DNA of 8,967 bases, from contig JAOZTO010000072.1 of NCBI GenBank assembly GCA_029942265.1, forward strand, positions 1 to 8,967, in the 5' to 3' direction. The stretch comes from Desulfocapsa sp. Its GTDB lineage: Bacteria > Desulfobacterota > Desulfobulbia > Desulfobulbales > Desulfocapsaceae. Each line of letters opens with the position of its first letter. Position 1 is the first letter of the stretch. The notes under the pieces are model-generated. The model saw only the letters and a program-made list of their open reading frames with translations. It had not been told where the DNA came from and did no database searches. Of the stretch, positions 1 through 6,769 are shown piece after piece. Position numbers and translations under genes: made by a program.

Positions 1-663
1 GCTCTTTCCACTGCGGAGCTGTTTTTTATGGCAGGTCTTCCATTTGAGCAGGAAATTGTGCGGCGTTTAGATCAGCCAGGTGTTACGATTCAAGTCGTAG
101 ATACCAGTAAAAATATAAAAAAAATTCCAATAGATGACGATGGACATGGTCACAAGGCAGAACCAGATCCCCACGTGTGGCTTTCACCACCTAATCTCAA
201 AAGTATGGCTGCGGTGATGGCCACTGCCATTATAGCTCATGATCTTGGCAACGAGGCACTCTATAAGAAAAATTTATGGCTTTTAAATGGCTTGCTGGAT
301 GATCTCGATCTAAGTTTGACAAAAGAACTCGCTCCCTTCAAGGGATCGTCTTTTTTTGTGTTCCATCCTGCCTTTGGCTATTTTGCCAACAGGTATCAAT
401 TGCATCAGGTAGCCGTTGAAACCGGAGGAAAATCGCCAAGGCCAAAACAGTTGTCAGCACTTATCAACAAAGCTAAAGCCGATGATGTTCAGGTGATTTT
501 TGTGCAGCCTCAGTTTGATCCTAGGAGTGCAGAAAACATTGCAAACGCCATTGGAGGAAGAGTTGTTCCGTTGGATTCTCTTGCTGAAAATGTTGTGGAA
601 AATATGGGTAAGATGGCAATGGAAATTGCAGAGGCTCTTGCAAACCGGAAGAACAATGAGTGA
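1..663 (+). CDS. znuA: Zinc-type ABC transporter periplasmic substrate-binding protein, C-terminal part (5' end outside the window)
   Basis: This is the metal-capturing protein of a ZnuABC-type importer. It binds Zn2+ (or Mn2+) outside the inner membrane and hands it to the permease. The frame is open from base 1, and the residues before the Met at 28 (ALSTAELFF) match the family stretch before 'GLPFE', so 28 is an internal Met and the gene is truncated by the window edge. About 220 residues are visible. Counting from Met28, family landmarks are HVWLSP at 49-54 (first metal-ligand His visible), HPAFGYFA at 113-120 (second His), and QFDPRSAENIA followed by PLDSL, whose Asp183 is in the usual acidic-ligand position. 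A short His/Asp stretch (DDDGHGHKAEPDPH, 36-49) is a reduced version of the His-rich loop seen in many ZnuA proteins. The signal peptide and first ligand His lie upstream, unseen. The stop overlaps the ATPase start by 8 bases. The metal (Zn versus Mn or Fe) is inferred. Confidence 0.92.
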   Translation, partial: ALSTAELFFMAGLPFEQEIVRRLDQPGVTIQVVDTSKNIKKIPIDDDGHGHKAEPDPHVWLSPPNLKSMAAVMATAIIAHDLGNEALYKKNLWLLNGLLDDLDLSLTKELAPFKGSSFFVFHPAFGYFANRYQLHQVAVETGGKSPRPKQLSALINKAKADDVQVIFVQPQFDPRSAENIANAIGGRVVPLDSLAENVVENMGKMAMEIAEALANRKNNE

Positions 664-1423
664 TAAAGGTATTAAGTCTGCCATCACTATTCGTGATCTA
701 TCTTTTGCATACGATACCCAGGCGGTATTGACTGATGTAAATCTGAGTGTACGGCCCTTTGATTCCATCTGTGTGGTTGGGCCAAATGGTGGCGGAAAAT
801 CCACACTTATCAAACTCATCGTGGGACTACTACAGCCTGATTCCGGCACTGTTCGTATTTTCGGGGAAAAACCTGAAAGTGGAAGGGGGCGAATGGGATA
901 CGTACCACAGTACGCGCGCTATGATCCGCAGTTTCCCATATCTGTTTTTGAAGTTGTTTGTATGGGGCGTTTAGGTGGTTCACTTACTGGAAAATTTAGT
1001 ACAGACGATAAGGATCACGCCATGGATGCTCTTACTGAAATTGGACTTTCAGCACTTGCCAATCGGCCATTTTCCGAAATCTCAGGTGGACAAAGGCAGC
1101 GTGTTTTGATTGCAAGAGCCTTGGCTTCACAGGGTGATATTTTAATTCTTGATGAACCTACGGCAAATATTGATCATGAATCAGAGCAGCATTTCTTTGA
1201 TCTTTTAGCGGAACTAAATCAGCGTATGACTATCCTTATGGTGACACACGAGGTGGGCTTTGCGTCCACTTTTTTTAAACGCATCGCATGTGTAAATACA
1301 AAAGTTGTGATACATCCAACCAGTGCGCTCACCGGCGATCTGATCCATGAAATGTATGGCGGAGATTTGCAGATGATTCGTCACGATCACTGTTGCGGTG
1401 TGGAGGGGCATCAGCATGACTGA
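656..1423 (+). CDS. znuC: Zinc-type ABC transporter ATP-binding protein
   Basis: This cytoplasmic ATPase powers metal import with the adjacent permease. It has 255 residues, and all nucleotide-binding motifs are present: Walker A GPNGGGKST (42-50), Q-loop Gln85 (YVPQ), signature SGGQ (143-146), Walker B DILILDE (161-167, with D166 and catalytic E167), and the switch His198 in VTHE. The frame is open further upstream to an ATG at 500, but that part lies inside the substrate-binding gene. Met656 gives the normal family N-terminus (IRDLSFAY), so I start there. A weak GGAAG lies at 647-651. The start overlaps the upstream stop in ATGAGTGA (656-663), which suggests translational coupling. The last 13 residues (HDHCCGVEGHQHD) carry four His and two Cys, a likely metal-binding tail. 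Assignment to the Zn/Mn family rests on the neighbours and this tail. ATPases of this family are otherwise hard to tell apart by metal. Confidence 0.94.
   Translation: MSDKGIKSAITIRDLSFAYDTQAVLTDVNLSVRPFDSICVVGPNGGGKSTLIKLIVGLLQPDSGTVRIFGEKPESGRGRMGYVPQYARYDPQFPISVFEVVCMGRLGGSLTGKFSTDDKDHAMDALTEIGLSALANRPFSEISGGQRQRVLIARALASQGDILILDEPTANIDHESEQHFFDLLAELNQRMTILMVTHEVGFASTFFKRIACVNTKVVIHPTSALTGDLIHEMYGGDLQMIRHDHCCGVEGHQHD
1402..1408 (+). promoter_or_regulatory. Ribosome binding site of the permease gene
   Basis: GGAGGGG sits seven bases before ATG1416 and decides that start over the in-frame GTG at 1398. It lies inside the ATPase gene, where it forms part of the codons for the Val-Glu-Gly of its metal-ligand-rich tail. 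Confidence 0.75.
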
Positions 1424-2276
1424 TTTTTTCTTGGCAGTTATGGATCCTAATCTACCATTTTTCCGTTATGCATTGCTTACAGGATTGTTTGCCTCAATAC
1501 CTTTTGGTGTTATCGGTACATTTGTTGTGGTTCGTAAGATCAGTTACATTGCAGGGGCTATTGCTCATTGCGTTTTGGGTGGGATAGGGCTTGGGTTGTA
1601 TCTCGAAAAAGCGGTGGGTATTACCTGGTTTGGTCCGATGCAAGGGGCTGTTCTGGTGGCACTTCTGGCTGCTGTTATTTTAGCCCTTGTCAGCCGTCAT
1701 GCACGCCAGCGAGAAGATAGTGTTATTGGGGCGTTGTGGGCTGTTGGGATGGCTACAGGATTGCTTTTTATCGCAAAAACTCCAGGATATGTCGATCCGA
1801 TGAGTTATCTATTTGGCAATATTTTACTTGTTTCTCAAAGTGATTTCCTGTTTGTATTGGTACTTGATGTTGTCGTTGTCGTGCTTGTATGGCTATTCTA
1901 TAATTCCTTTCTTGCGGTCTGTTTTGATGAAGAATTTGCTCGTTTGCGTGGAGTGAAAACAGGATGGATCTATTTATTACTACTCTGTCTTGCGGCACTT
2001 ACCATTGTTCTTCTAGTTCGGGTTGTGGGAATTGTTATGGTCATTGCTCTGTTGACAATTCCTGCCTCAATTGCTGGGAACTTTTCAAAGAACATCTTAC
2101 AGATGATGCTATTTTCAACATCTCTCTGCGCTCTGTTTGTGGTGCTTGGCCTTGGTATAAGCTATGACCTGGATTTGCCAAGCGGTCCTGTGATCATTAT
2201 AATTGCAGCTATTGTTTATCTACTGGTATTGCTTGGTGGAAAGCTCAGGAAAAAATTTGCTGTGGTACCTAAATAA
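1416..2276 (+). CDS. znuB: Zinc-type ABC transporter permease
   Basis: This is the inner-membrane channel subunit of the ABC-3 (ZnuB/MntB) family, 286 residues long, as is usual. It is strongly hydrophobic with roughly eight or nine membrane segments, at about 18-39, 44-63, 76-93, 105-121, 144-163, 184-218 (probably two), 232-250 and 257-274. Family landmarks are the AIAHCVLGGIG stretch (His51) in the second segment, the cytoplasmic loop with SRHARQREDSVIG (93-105) that in relatives contacts the ATPase, and the LLTIPASIAG motif near 212-221. The frame also has an in-frame GTG at 1398. ATG1416 is preferred because GGAGGGG lies at 1402-1408, seven bases before it. The start overlaps the ATPase stop in ATGACTGA (1416-1423). 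It is the last gene of the transporter operon and is followed by a terminator at 2334. Whether it carries Zn, Mn or Fe cannot be decided from sequence. Confidence 0.93.
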   Translation: MTDFFLAVMDPNLPFFRYALLTGLFASIPFGVIGTFVVVRKISYIAGAIAHCVLGGIGLGLYLEKAVGITWFGPMQGAVLVALLAAVILALVSRHARQREDSVIGALWAVGMATGLLFIAKTPGYVDPMSYLFGNILLVSQSDFLFVLVLDVVVVVLVWLFYNSFLAVCFDEEFARLRGVKTGWIYLLLLCLAALTIVLLVRVVGIVMVIALLTIPASIAGNFSKNILQMMLFSTSLCALFVVLGLGISYDLDLPSGPVIIIIAAIVYLLVLLGGKLRKKFAVVPK

Positions 2277-2353
2277 TAACTTCTTTTGTAAGCGTCCCAA
2301 TAACCGCACCTTGCTTGATCAAGCTCCTGTCCCAGTAAGTGCTCATGAAGCGC
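2277..2353. other. Convergent intergenic spacer
   Basis: This is the 77-bp gap between the two convergent operons. Besides the stem-loop at its right end, it holds a perfect 12-base palindrome GCTTGATCAAGC (2313-2324). It also holds GTAAGCG (2288-2294), which is exactly complementary to CGCTTAC (2351-2357) in the right arm of the terminator and so could compete for it. I see no convincing T-rich terminator for the minus-strand operon here. Confidence 0.6.
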
Positions 2354-2365
2354 TTACTTCTTTTT
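2334..2365 (+). terminator. Rho-independent terminator of the metal-transporter operon
   Basis: The left arm AGTAAGTGC (2334-2342), a seven-base loop (2343-2349) and the right arm GCGCTTACT (2350-2358) form a nine-pair stem with one T-G wobble. TCTTTTT (2359-2365) follows at once. This is a good intrinsic terminator for plus-strand transcripts leaving the permease gene 57 bases upstream. The right arm from 2354 and the T-run overlap the last codons and stop of the opposing lpd gene, where the complement of the T-run encodes the terminal lysines. On the minus strand the hairpin has no T-run after it, so it should act in one direction only. Confidence 0.75.
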
Positions 2366-3772
2366 AGGTGGAAGAGCATCTGTTATCGATCCATCAACAA
2401 TTTCAGCAGCAAAGGCAAATGTTTCTGCAAGAGTTGGATGAGCATGGATGGTTTTGCTAATATCCTCAGCGGTGTTTCCATTTTCCAGAGCAAGCACGGC
2501 TTCGTGAATAAGTTCTCCGGCATGTGCTCCGCAAATTGCAGCACCTATAATTTTATCAGTTTTTTTATCAAAGAGAACTTTTGTTACTCCCATTGAAGCG
2601 TTTGTACTGAGCGCCCGACCACTAGCTCCCCAGGGGAACTTCCCTTTGTTGAATTCAATCCCCTGTTCCTTGGCTTCTTTTTCAGTAAGCCCGGCCCAAG
2701 CCACTTCAGGAGTAGTGTAAGCCACTGAAGGAATACTTTTGGGGGCAAATGTACTGCTTAGTCCTGCGATGTTTTCAGCAGCAACTTTCGCTTCATGGAC
2801 AGCCTTATGGGCAAGCATCGGTTCACCTGCAACATCTCCCACAGCATAAATATGGGGAGTTGTGGTTTGTTGCTTTGTGTTGGTTGAGATAAAACCCTGC
2901 TTTGAAAAGTCAAATCCTATATTTTCAAAACCCATTTCTGCGGTGTTGGGGCGTCTTCCAACAGCCACCAGTACAGCATCAAATTCTTCAGAATCCGGTG
3001 CTTTTGCACCCTCAAAACTAGCAATAATTCCAGCAGTACTTGCTTTGATTTCTGTTACTCTGGTTTTGGTGAAAATCTGATATTTCTTTTTGAGTGATAA
3101 GAATAATGGTTGGATAATATCCTTGTCGGCTGGAGGAATTATGTGATTAAGCATCTCAACAATGGTGATTTTTGAACCAAGGGCACTATACACCTGAGCC
3201 ATTTCCAATCCAATTACACCACCGCCAATAATGAGTAGTTTCTTTGGAACAGTTTTTAAGGATAGAGCATCACTTGAATCCCAGATACGTGGATCATCTG
3301 GAAGTCCAGGTATCATAAAAGGGGAAGAACCAGTAGCAATGATAGCATCAGTAAATTGAATTTTTAGTTTTGAATCGGCTTCTTCAACCAGCAGTGTTGA
3401 GTTGTCTAGAAAACTGCCTTTTCCGATCAAACGTGTAATATTTCTGGCTTTTCCAAGCGTATCTAAACCTTTTGTCAATTGACCAACAACACTTTCTTTT
3501 TTAGAACGTAGCACAGCAATGTCAACTTCAGGTTCTTCAAATTTGACACCGTAGTCAAGTGCTTTTGCTGCTCCGTCAATCAACGATGTTCCGTGTAGAA
3601 GTGTTTTTGAAGGAATACATCCCTCATTTAAACAGACTCCGCCAAGACAATCCCGCTGTTCCACAAGACAGACAGAAAGACCAAGATCAGCGGCTCTGAA
3701 TGCTGCGGTGTAGCCTCCAGGGCCACCGCCAAGAACTACAACATCAAATGTATCAATTTGTTTTTCACTCAT
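2354..3772 (-). CDS. lpdA: Dihydrolipoyl dehydrogenase (E3 / L protein)
   Basis: This is an FAD-dependent disulfide oxidoreductase that reoxidises dihydrolipoyl groups with NAD+. Here it would be the L protein of the glycine cleavage system and possibly E3 of 2-oxoacid dehydrogenases. It has 472 residues, the usual length. Visible parts are the FAD-binding GGGPGG (15-20), the redox-active pair Cys47/Cys52 in GGVCLNEGCIPSK, the NAD-binding GGGVIGLE (183-190), the second FAD motif VGDVAGEPMLAHKA (311-324), and the catalytic His445/Glu450 in HAHPTLAE. The C-terminus (EIVDGSITDALPPKKK) resembles the E. coli-type E3. The frame is open 44 codons further upstream, but that part lies within lipA and has no family similarity. 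The start is set at Met3772 by GAGGA at 3780-3784 and by the normal N-terminus. It is the last gene of the operon, 22 bases after lipA. Its final codons overlap the opposing operon's terminator. Confidence 0.96.
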   Translation of the reverse strand: MSEKQIDTFDVVVLGGGPGGYTAAFRAADLGLSVCLVEQRDCLGGVCLNEGCIPSKTLLHGTSLIDGAAKALDYGVKFEEPEVDIAVLRSKKESVVGQLTKGLDTLGKARNITRLIGKGSFLDNSTLLVEEADSKLKIQFTDAIIATGSSPFMIPGLPDDPRIWDSSDALSLKTVPKKLLIIGGGVIGLEMAQVYSALGSKITIVEMLNHIIPPADKDIIQPLFLSLKKKYQIFTKTRVTEIKASTAGIIASFEGAKAPDSEEFDAVLVAVGRRPNTAEMGFENIGFDFSKQGFISTNTKQQTTTPHIYAVGDVAGEPMLAHKAVHEAKVAAENIAGLSSTFAPKSIPSVAYTTPEVAWAGLTEKEAKEQGIEFNKGKFPWGASGRALSTNASMGVTKVLFDKKTDKIIGAAICGAHAGELIHEAVLALENGNTAEDISKTIHAHPTLAETFAFAAEIVDGSITDALPPKKK

Positions 3773-3779
3773 CTGTTTT

Positions 3780-3784
3780 TCCTC
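3780..3784 (-). promoter_or_regulatory. Ribosome binding site of lpd
   Basis: GAGGA on the minus strand, seven bases before the ATG ending at 3772, supports that start over the longer open frame. It lies in the short lipA-lpd gap. Confidence 0.7.
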
Positions 3785-3794
3785 AATGGTTGCA

Positions 3795-4667
3795 TTAAAT
3801 TGCCAGTCGATACAACTCTTCTGCCTGATATGAACTGCGCACATGTGGCCCTGCCGAAACACCAGAGAAACCGAACCCAAGTGCAGTTTCACGGATACAC
3901 TCAAATTCTTCTGGGGGGAGATAGCGTTGAACTGCCAAGTGATCGTTACTCGGTTGAAGATATTGCCCCAGAGTCAATAGATCGCATCTGGTATTACGTA
4001 TGTCAGACATGGTTGTATTCAGGTCATCTTCGGTTTCGCCTAGACCAAGCATTAAACCGGATTTTGTCACAATTTTTGGATTATATCTTTTGACATTCTC
4101 AAGAAGCTCAAGCGATTGTTGATAAATTGCCTGTGGGCGCACTTCATCATATAGTCCTGCGACTGTTTCAATATTGTGGTTTAACACTGAAGGAGGATGC
4201 TCGCAGAGAAATTCAAGTGCTGCTGTGTTTCCCTGAAAATCGGGGATAAGTAACTCAATCAGGGTGTCTGGACACAGCTTTCGAATGGCAGCCATGGTTC
4301 GTACAAAGTGATCTGCCCCACCGTCCGGAAGATCATCCCGAGTAACAGAGGTCAGAACAACATATGTGAGTCCCATACTCTTCACGGCTTTTGCTATGGT
4401 GACAGGCTCATCAATGTCGAGCGGTTCAGGTTTGTCATGATTTACAGCACAAAATCGGCAGTTACGGGTGCAGTTTTCACCCATAAGCATAAATGTGGCT
4501 GTGCCCTTGCCAAAACATTCAAACTGATTTGGGCATCGTGCTTCCTGGCAAACCGTATGTAAATTATTTGTTTGAAGAAGTTGCCTGGTTTTTTCGTAAC
4601 CAGAACCAGTTGGGAGCGCCTGTTTTAGCCATTTTGGCTTTGCCGTGCGAGCGGTACGTTTCTTCAT
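3795..4667 (-). CDS. lipA: Lipoyl synthase
   Basis: This is a radical-SAM iron-sulfur enzyme that inserts two sulfurs at C6 and C8 of protein-bound octanoyl groups to make lipoyl groups; here the obvious substrate is octanoyl-GcvH. It has 290 residues, a typical bacterial length. Both clusters' ligands are present: the auxiliary-cluster CX4CX5C at Cys40, Cys45 and Cys51 (VCQEARCPNQFEC), and the radical-SAM CX3CX2C at Cys66, Cys70 and Cys73 (CTRNCRFC). The C-terminal RSSY motif (277-280), which supplies the serine ligand to the auxiliary cluster, is also there. DGGADHF and the GLMLGLGE stretch are further family landmarks. The start ATG overlaps the lipB stop by four bases (4664-4667, ATGA on the minus strand), so the pair is probably translationally coupled. 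Nothing is missing, and I see no credible alternative assignment. Confidence 0.97.
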   Translation of the reverse strand: MKKRTARTAKPKWLKQALPTGSGYEKTRQLLQTNNLHTVCQEARCPNQFECFGKGTATFMLMGENCTRNCRFCAVNHDKPEPLDIDEPVTIAKAVKSMGLTYVVLTSVTRDDLPDGGADHFVRTMAAIRKLCPDTLIELLIPDFQGNTAALEFLCEHPPSVLNHNIETVAGLYDEVRPQAIYQQSLELLENVKRYNPKIVTKSGLMLGLGETEDDLNTTMSDIRNTRCDLLTLGQYLQPSNDHLAVQRYLPPEEFECIRETALGFGFSGVSAGPHVRSSYQAEELYRLAI

Positions 4668-5299
4668 AGAGGATGACCTAAAACATTGCCTATTTCTTCT
4701 TTCATGGCAAACTCAACTTCACTTATATCTAATGATTGCTGTATCTTGCGTTCCATCGAAGTTACGGATACTCCGGTAAGGCCGCACGGATTAATCCAAG
4801 AAAAAGGTTCAAGGTCAATGTTGACATTTAAGGCTAAGCCATGATAGCTGATTCCATGTCTTACTGCGATTCCAATACTGCCGAGTTTGGAATCTTTAAC
4901 CCATATACCATGATTTCTGGGATCTCTGTTGGCCTGAATCCCAAAACGCTTCACCACAGAAAGCATAATCTGTTCAAGTATATCAACATACTCAGTTATA
5001 CGCAATTTTTTGCGCCGCAGGTTGATAATGGGATAACAGACAATTTGCCCAGGGCCATGATAAGTGACTTCTCCACCCCTCTCAATCGCAATCAACTCTA
5101 TGTCACGTTTTGCAAGAAAGCTTTTGGAAACAGTAACATTTTCAGATGACCCATTGCGACCAAGGGTGAAAACTGCAGGATGTTCCAGAATCAGGCACAC
5201 ATCCTCTGCCTGATTGTCATCATGCAGTTTTTTTAGTAGCCGCATTTGCTGGTCATAGGCCAGACTGTATGGAGTAAGTCCTAATTGCTTTATTTGCAA
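4664..5299 (-). CDS. lipB: Octanoyl-[acyl carrier protein]:protein N-octanoyltransferase
   Basis: This enzyme transfers octanoate from acyl carrier protein to the target lysine of lipoyl domains, the step before LipA. It has 211 residues, the usual length. Key motifs are RGGEVTYHGPGQ (74-85), the catalytic Lys138 in SKLGSIGIAVRHG, GLALNVN (154-160), and the catalytic Cys172 in INPCGLTGVSVTS. The start appears to be TTG (minus-strand codon at 5299-5297). No ATG or GTG lies between the upstream stop and the conserved N-terminal LGLTPYSLAYDQQ, and the first internal Met would cut that region off. No clear Shine-Dalgarno is visible just before it. The gene begins six bases after the gcvPB stop and in the same frame, so translation probably depends on ribosomes finishing gcvPB. 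The family call is secure; the start codon is inferred. Confidence 0.94.
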   Translation of the reverse strand: MQIKQLGLTPYSLAYDQQMRLLKKLHDDNQAEDVCLILEHPAVFTLGRNGSSENVTVSKSFLAKRDIELIAIERGGEVTYHGPGQIVCYPIINLRRKKLRITEYVDILEQIMLSVVKRFGIQANRDPRNHGIWVKDSKLGSIGIAVRHGISYHGLALNVNIDLEPFSWINPCGLTGVSVTSMERKIQQSLDISEVEFAMKEEIGNVLGHPL

Positions 5300-5305
5300 G
5301 GATAT

Positions 5306-6769
5306 TTAACCAACAAGACAAGGACGACGAGCAGCCAGAGTTTCGTCAAGCCGTCGAATTTTCGTTATAGTCGGAGCCTGACGTAAACGCTCACCATCTT
5401 CTCGCCCTTCTCGAATAACATCTTTAAAAACAGCGATAAACTGGTCTAAGTCATCTTTGTTTTCGGTTTCGGTGGGTTCAATCATAATTGCACCAGGAAC
5501 CACCAGTGGAAAATAAATGGTCGGTGGATGATACCCGTGGTCAATTAGTCTCTTGGCCATGTCAAGGGTTGTTATCTTGTACTCATTTTGAATTTTGTCC
5601 GAAAACACACATTCGTGCATACACGGCTTTTCATAAGCAAGGTGGAGAACGTCTCGTAATGATTCGCGCACATAGTTTGCATTCAATACTGCAAGTTGAC
5701 TTGCTTTTTTCAGGTTTTTTGCACCCATGGAAAGGATGTAACTGTAAGCTTTCACAAGGACAGAAAAATTACCAAAAAACGCATGAAGACGACCGATTGA
5801 ATCTGGACAGTCATACTCCAGATGATAGCTGCTTCCAGTTTTGATAACCCATGGCTTAGGTAGAAACGGTTGCAGTTTCTCAACTACGCAGATAGGGCCT
5901 GCGCCAGGCCCACCGCCACCATGGGGTGTTGAAAATGTTTTATGCAGATTAAGATGCATAACATCAACACCACAACGTTTGAAATCTACAATTCCCATGA
6001 CTGCATTCATGTTGGCACCGTCACCGTAGACCAGTCCCCCTTTTGCATGAATAATCGCAGTGATTTCTCTGATGGATTCCTCGAATAGACCAAGGGTGTT
6101 GGGATTGGTGAGCATTATTCCCACAGTTTCTTCGTCCATTAAATCTGCAACAGTTTGAACATCAAGTGTCCCATCGGGGCTGGATTCAAGCAATACTGGC
6201 TTAAATCCACACAGAGCTGCACTGGCAGGATTTGTTCCATGCGCAGTGTCAGGAATCAGGATTTTTGTTCGTTTTTCCCCTTTTTTACGAAAATATGCAG
6301 CAAAGAGCAACATTCCAGCCATTTCTCCCTGCGCTCCAGCGGCAGGTTGCAATGACACGGCGTCCATTCCTGTAAGATTAGCAAGAAATGTTTGCAACTC
6401 GAACATAACCTGCAACGTTCCCTGAGACAGTTCGTCAGCAAGCAGAGGATGGGCCATAGCAATTCCAGGAGTAGCTGCCATTTTCTCATTAATTTTAGGA
6501 TTGTATTTCATGGTACAGGAACCAAGAGGATACATCCCGGTATCAACCCCAAAATTCCATCCAGACAATCGTGTGTAATGACGCACCACGTCAACTTCGC
6601 TCAGGTCAGGGAAGTCTATACCGCTTTCAAGAAGATTCTCATCAATTTCAGAAAAAGCCTCAGGAACATCCTGCTCCGGCATGCTGAATGCGCTACGACC
6701 CTGTTTTCCTTTTTCCCACAGAAGTGGTTCTTCTAATATTAATCCACTTATTCCAGGTCCATGTGTCAT
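5306..6769 (-). CDS. gcvPB: Glycine dehydrogenase (decarboxylating) subunit 2, PLP-bearing half of P protein
   Basis: This is the C-terminal-type half of the split P protein. With GcvPA it decarboxylates glycine and passes the aminomethyl group to the lipoyl arm of GcvH. It has 487 residues, as expected for the two-subunit form. The pyridoxal-phosphate lysine is Lys277 in LNLHKTFSTPHGGGGPG (273-289). Other family landmarks are YPLGSCTMKYNPK (80-92), QPAAGAQGE (141-149), DTAHGTNPAS (174-183), TNPNTLGLFE (221-230) and GDGANMNA (249-256). The start ATG overlaps the gcvPA stop by four bases (6766-6769). It has a good AGAGGT ribosome site about seven bases upstream, inside gcvPA. The stop TAA (5308-5306) is followed after two codons by the in-frame TTG of lipB. 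The protein looks complete and catalytically competent. Confidence 0.97.
   Translation of the reverse strand: MTHGPGISGLILEEPLLWEKGKQGRSAFSMPEQDVPEAFSEIDENLLESGIDFPDLSEVDVVRHYTRLSGWNFGVDTGMYPLGSCTMKYNPKINEKMAATPGIAMAHPLLADELSQGTLQVMFELQTFLANLTGMDAVSLQPAAGAQGEMAGMLLFAAYFRKKGEKRTKILIPDTAHGTNPASAALCGFKPVLLESSPDGTLDVQTVADLMDEETVGIMLTNPNTLGLFEESIREITAIIHAKGGLVYGDGANMNAVMGIVDFKRCGVDVMHLNLHKTFSTPHGGGGPGAGPICVVEKLQPFLPKPWVIKTGSSYHLEYDCPDSIGRLHAFFGNFSVLVKAYSYILSMGAKNLKKASQLAVLNANYVRESLRDVLHLAYEKPCMHECVFSDKIQNEYKITTLDMAKRLIDHGYHPPTIYFPLVVPGAIMIEPTETENKDDLDQFIAVFKDVIREGREDGERLRQAPTITKIRRLDETLAARRPCLVG

Noticed and set aside
500..655. Upstream extension of the ATPase frame to an ATG at 500
   Set aside because: It lies in another frame inside the substrate-binding gene, shows no ABC similarity, and Met656 gives the normal family start.
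454..849. 131-codon minus-strand open frame across the substrate-binding/ATPase junction
   Set aside because: It is antisense to two well-supported genes, and its translation shows no recognisable family.
1398..1415. GTG start for the permease at 1398
   Set aside because: There is no ribosome site before it, whereas ATG1416 has GGAGGGG at good spacing.
2313..2324. 12-base palindrome GCTTGATCAAGC as a terminator for the minus-strand operon
   Set aside because: A perfect palindrome without a loop folds poorly and is not followed by a T-run on either strand.
3773..3904. 44-codon N-terminal extension of lpd
   Set aside because: The region is the 3' end of lipA read out of frame. A clear ribosome site precedes Met3772, and E3 proteins start just before the FAD motif.
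3758..4093. Plus-strand open frame opposite the lipA/lpd junction
   Set aside because: It is a shadow of lipA and lpd with no ribosome site or family features. Other antisense frames opposite gcvPB, gcvPA, lipB and lipA were set aside for the same reason.
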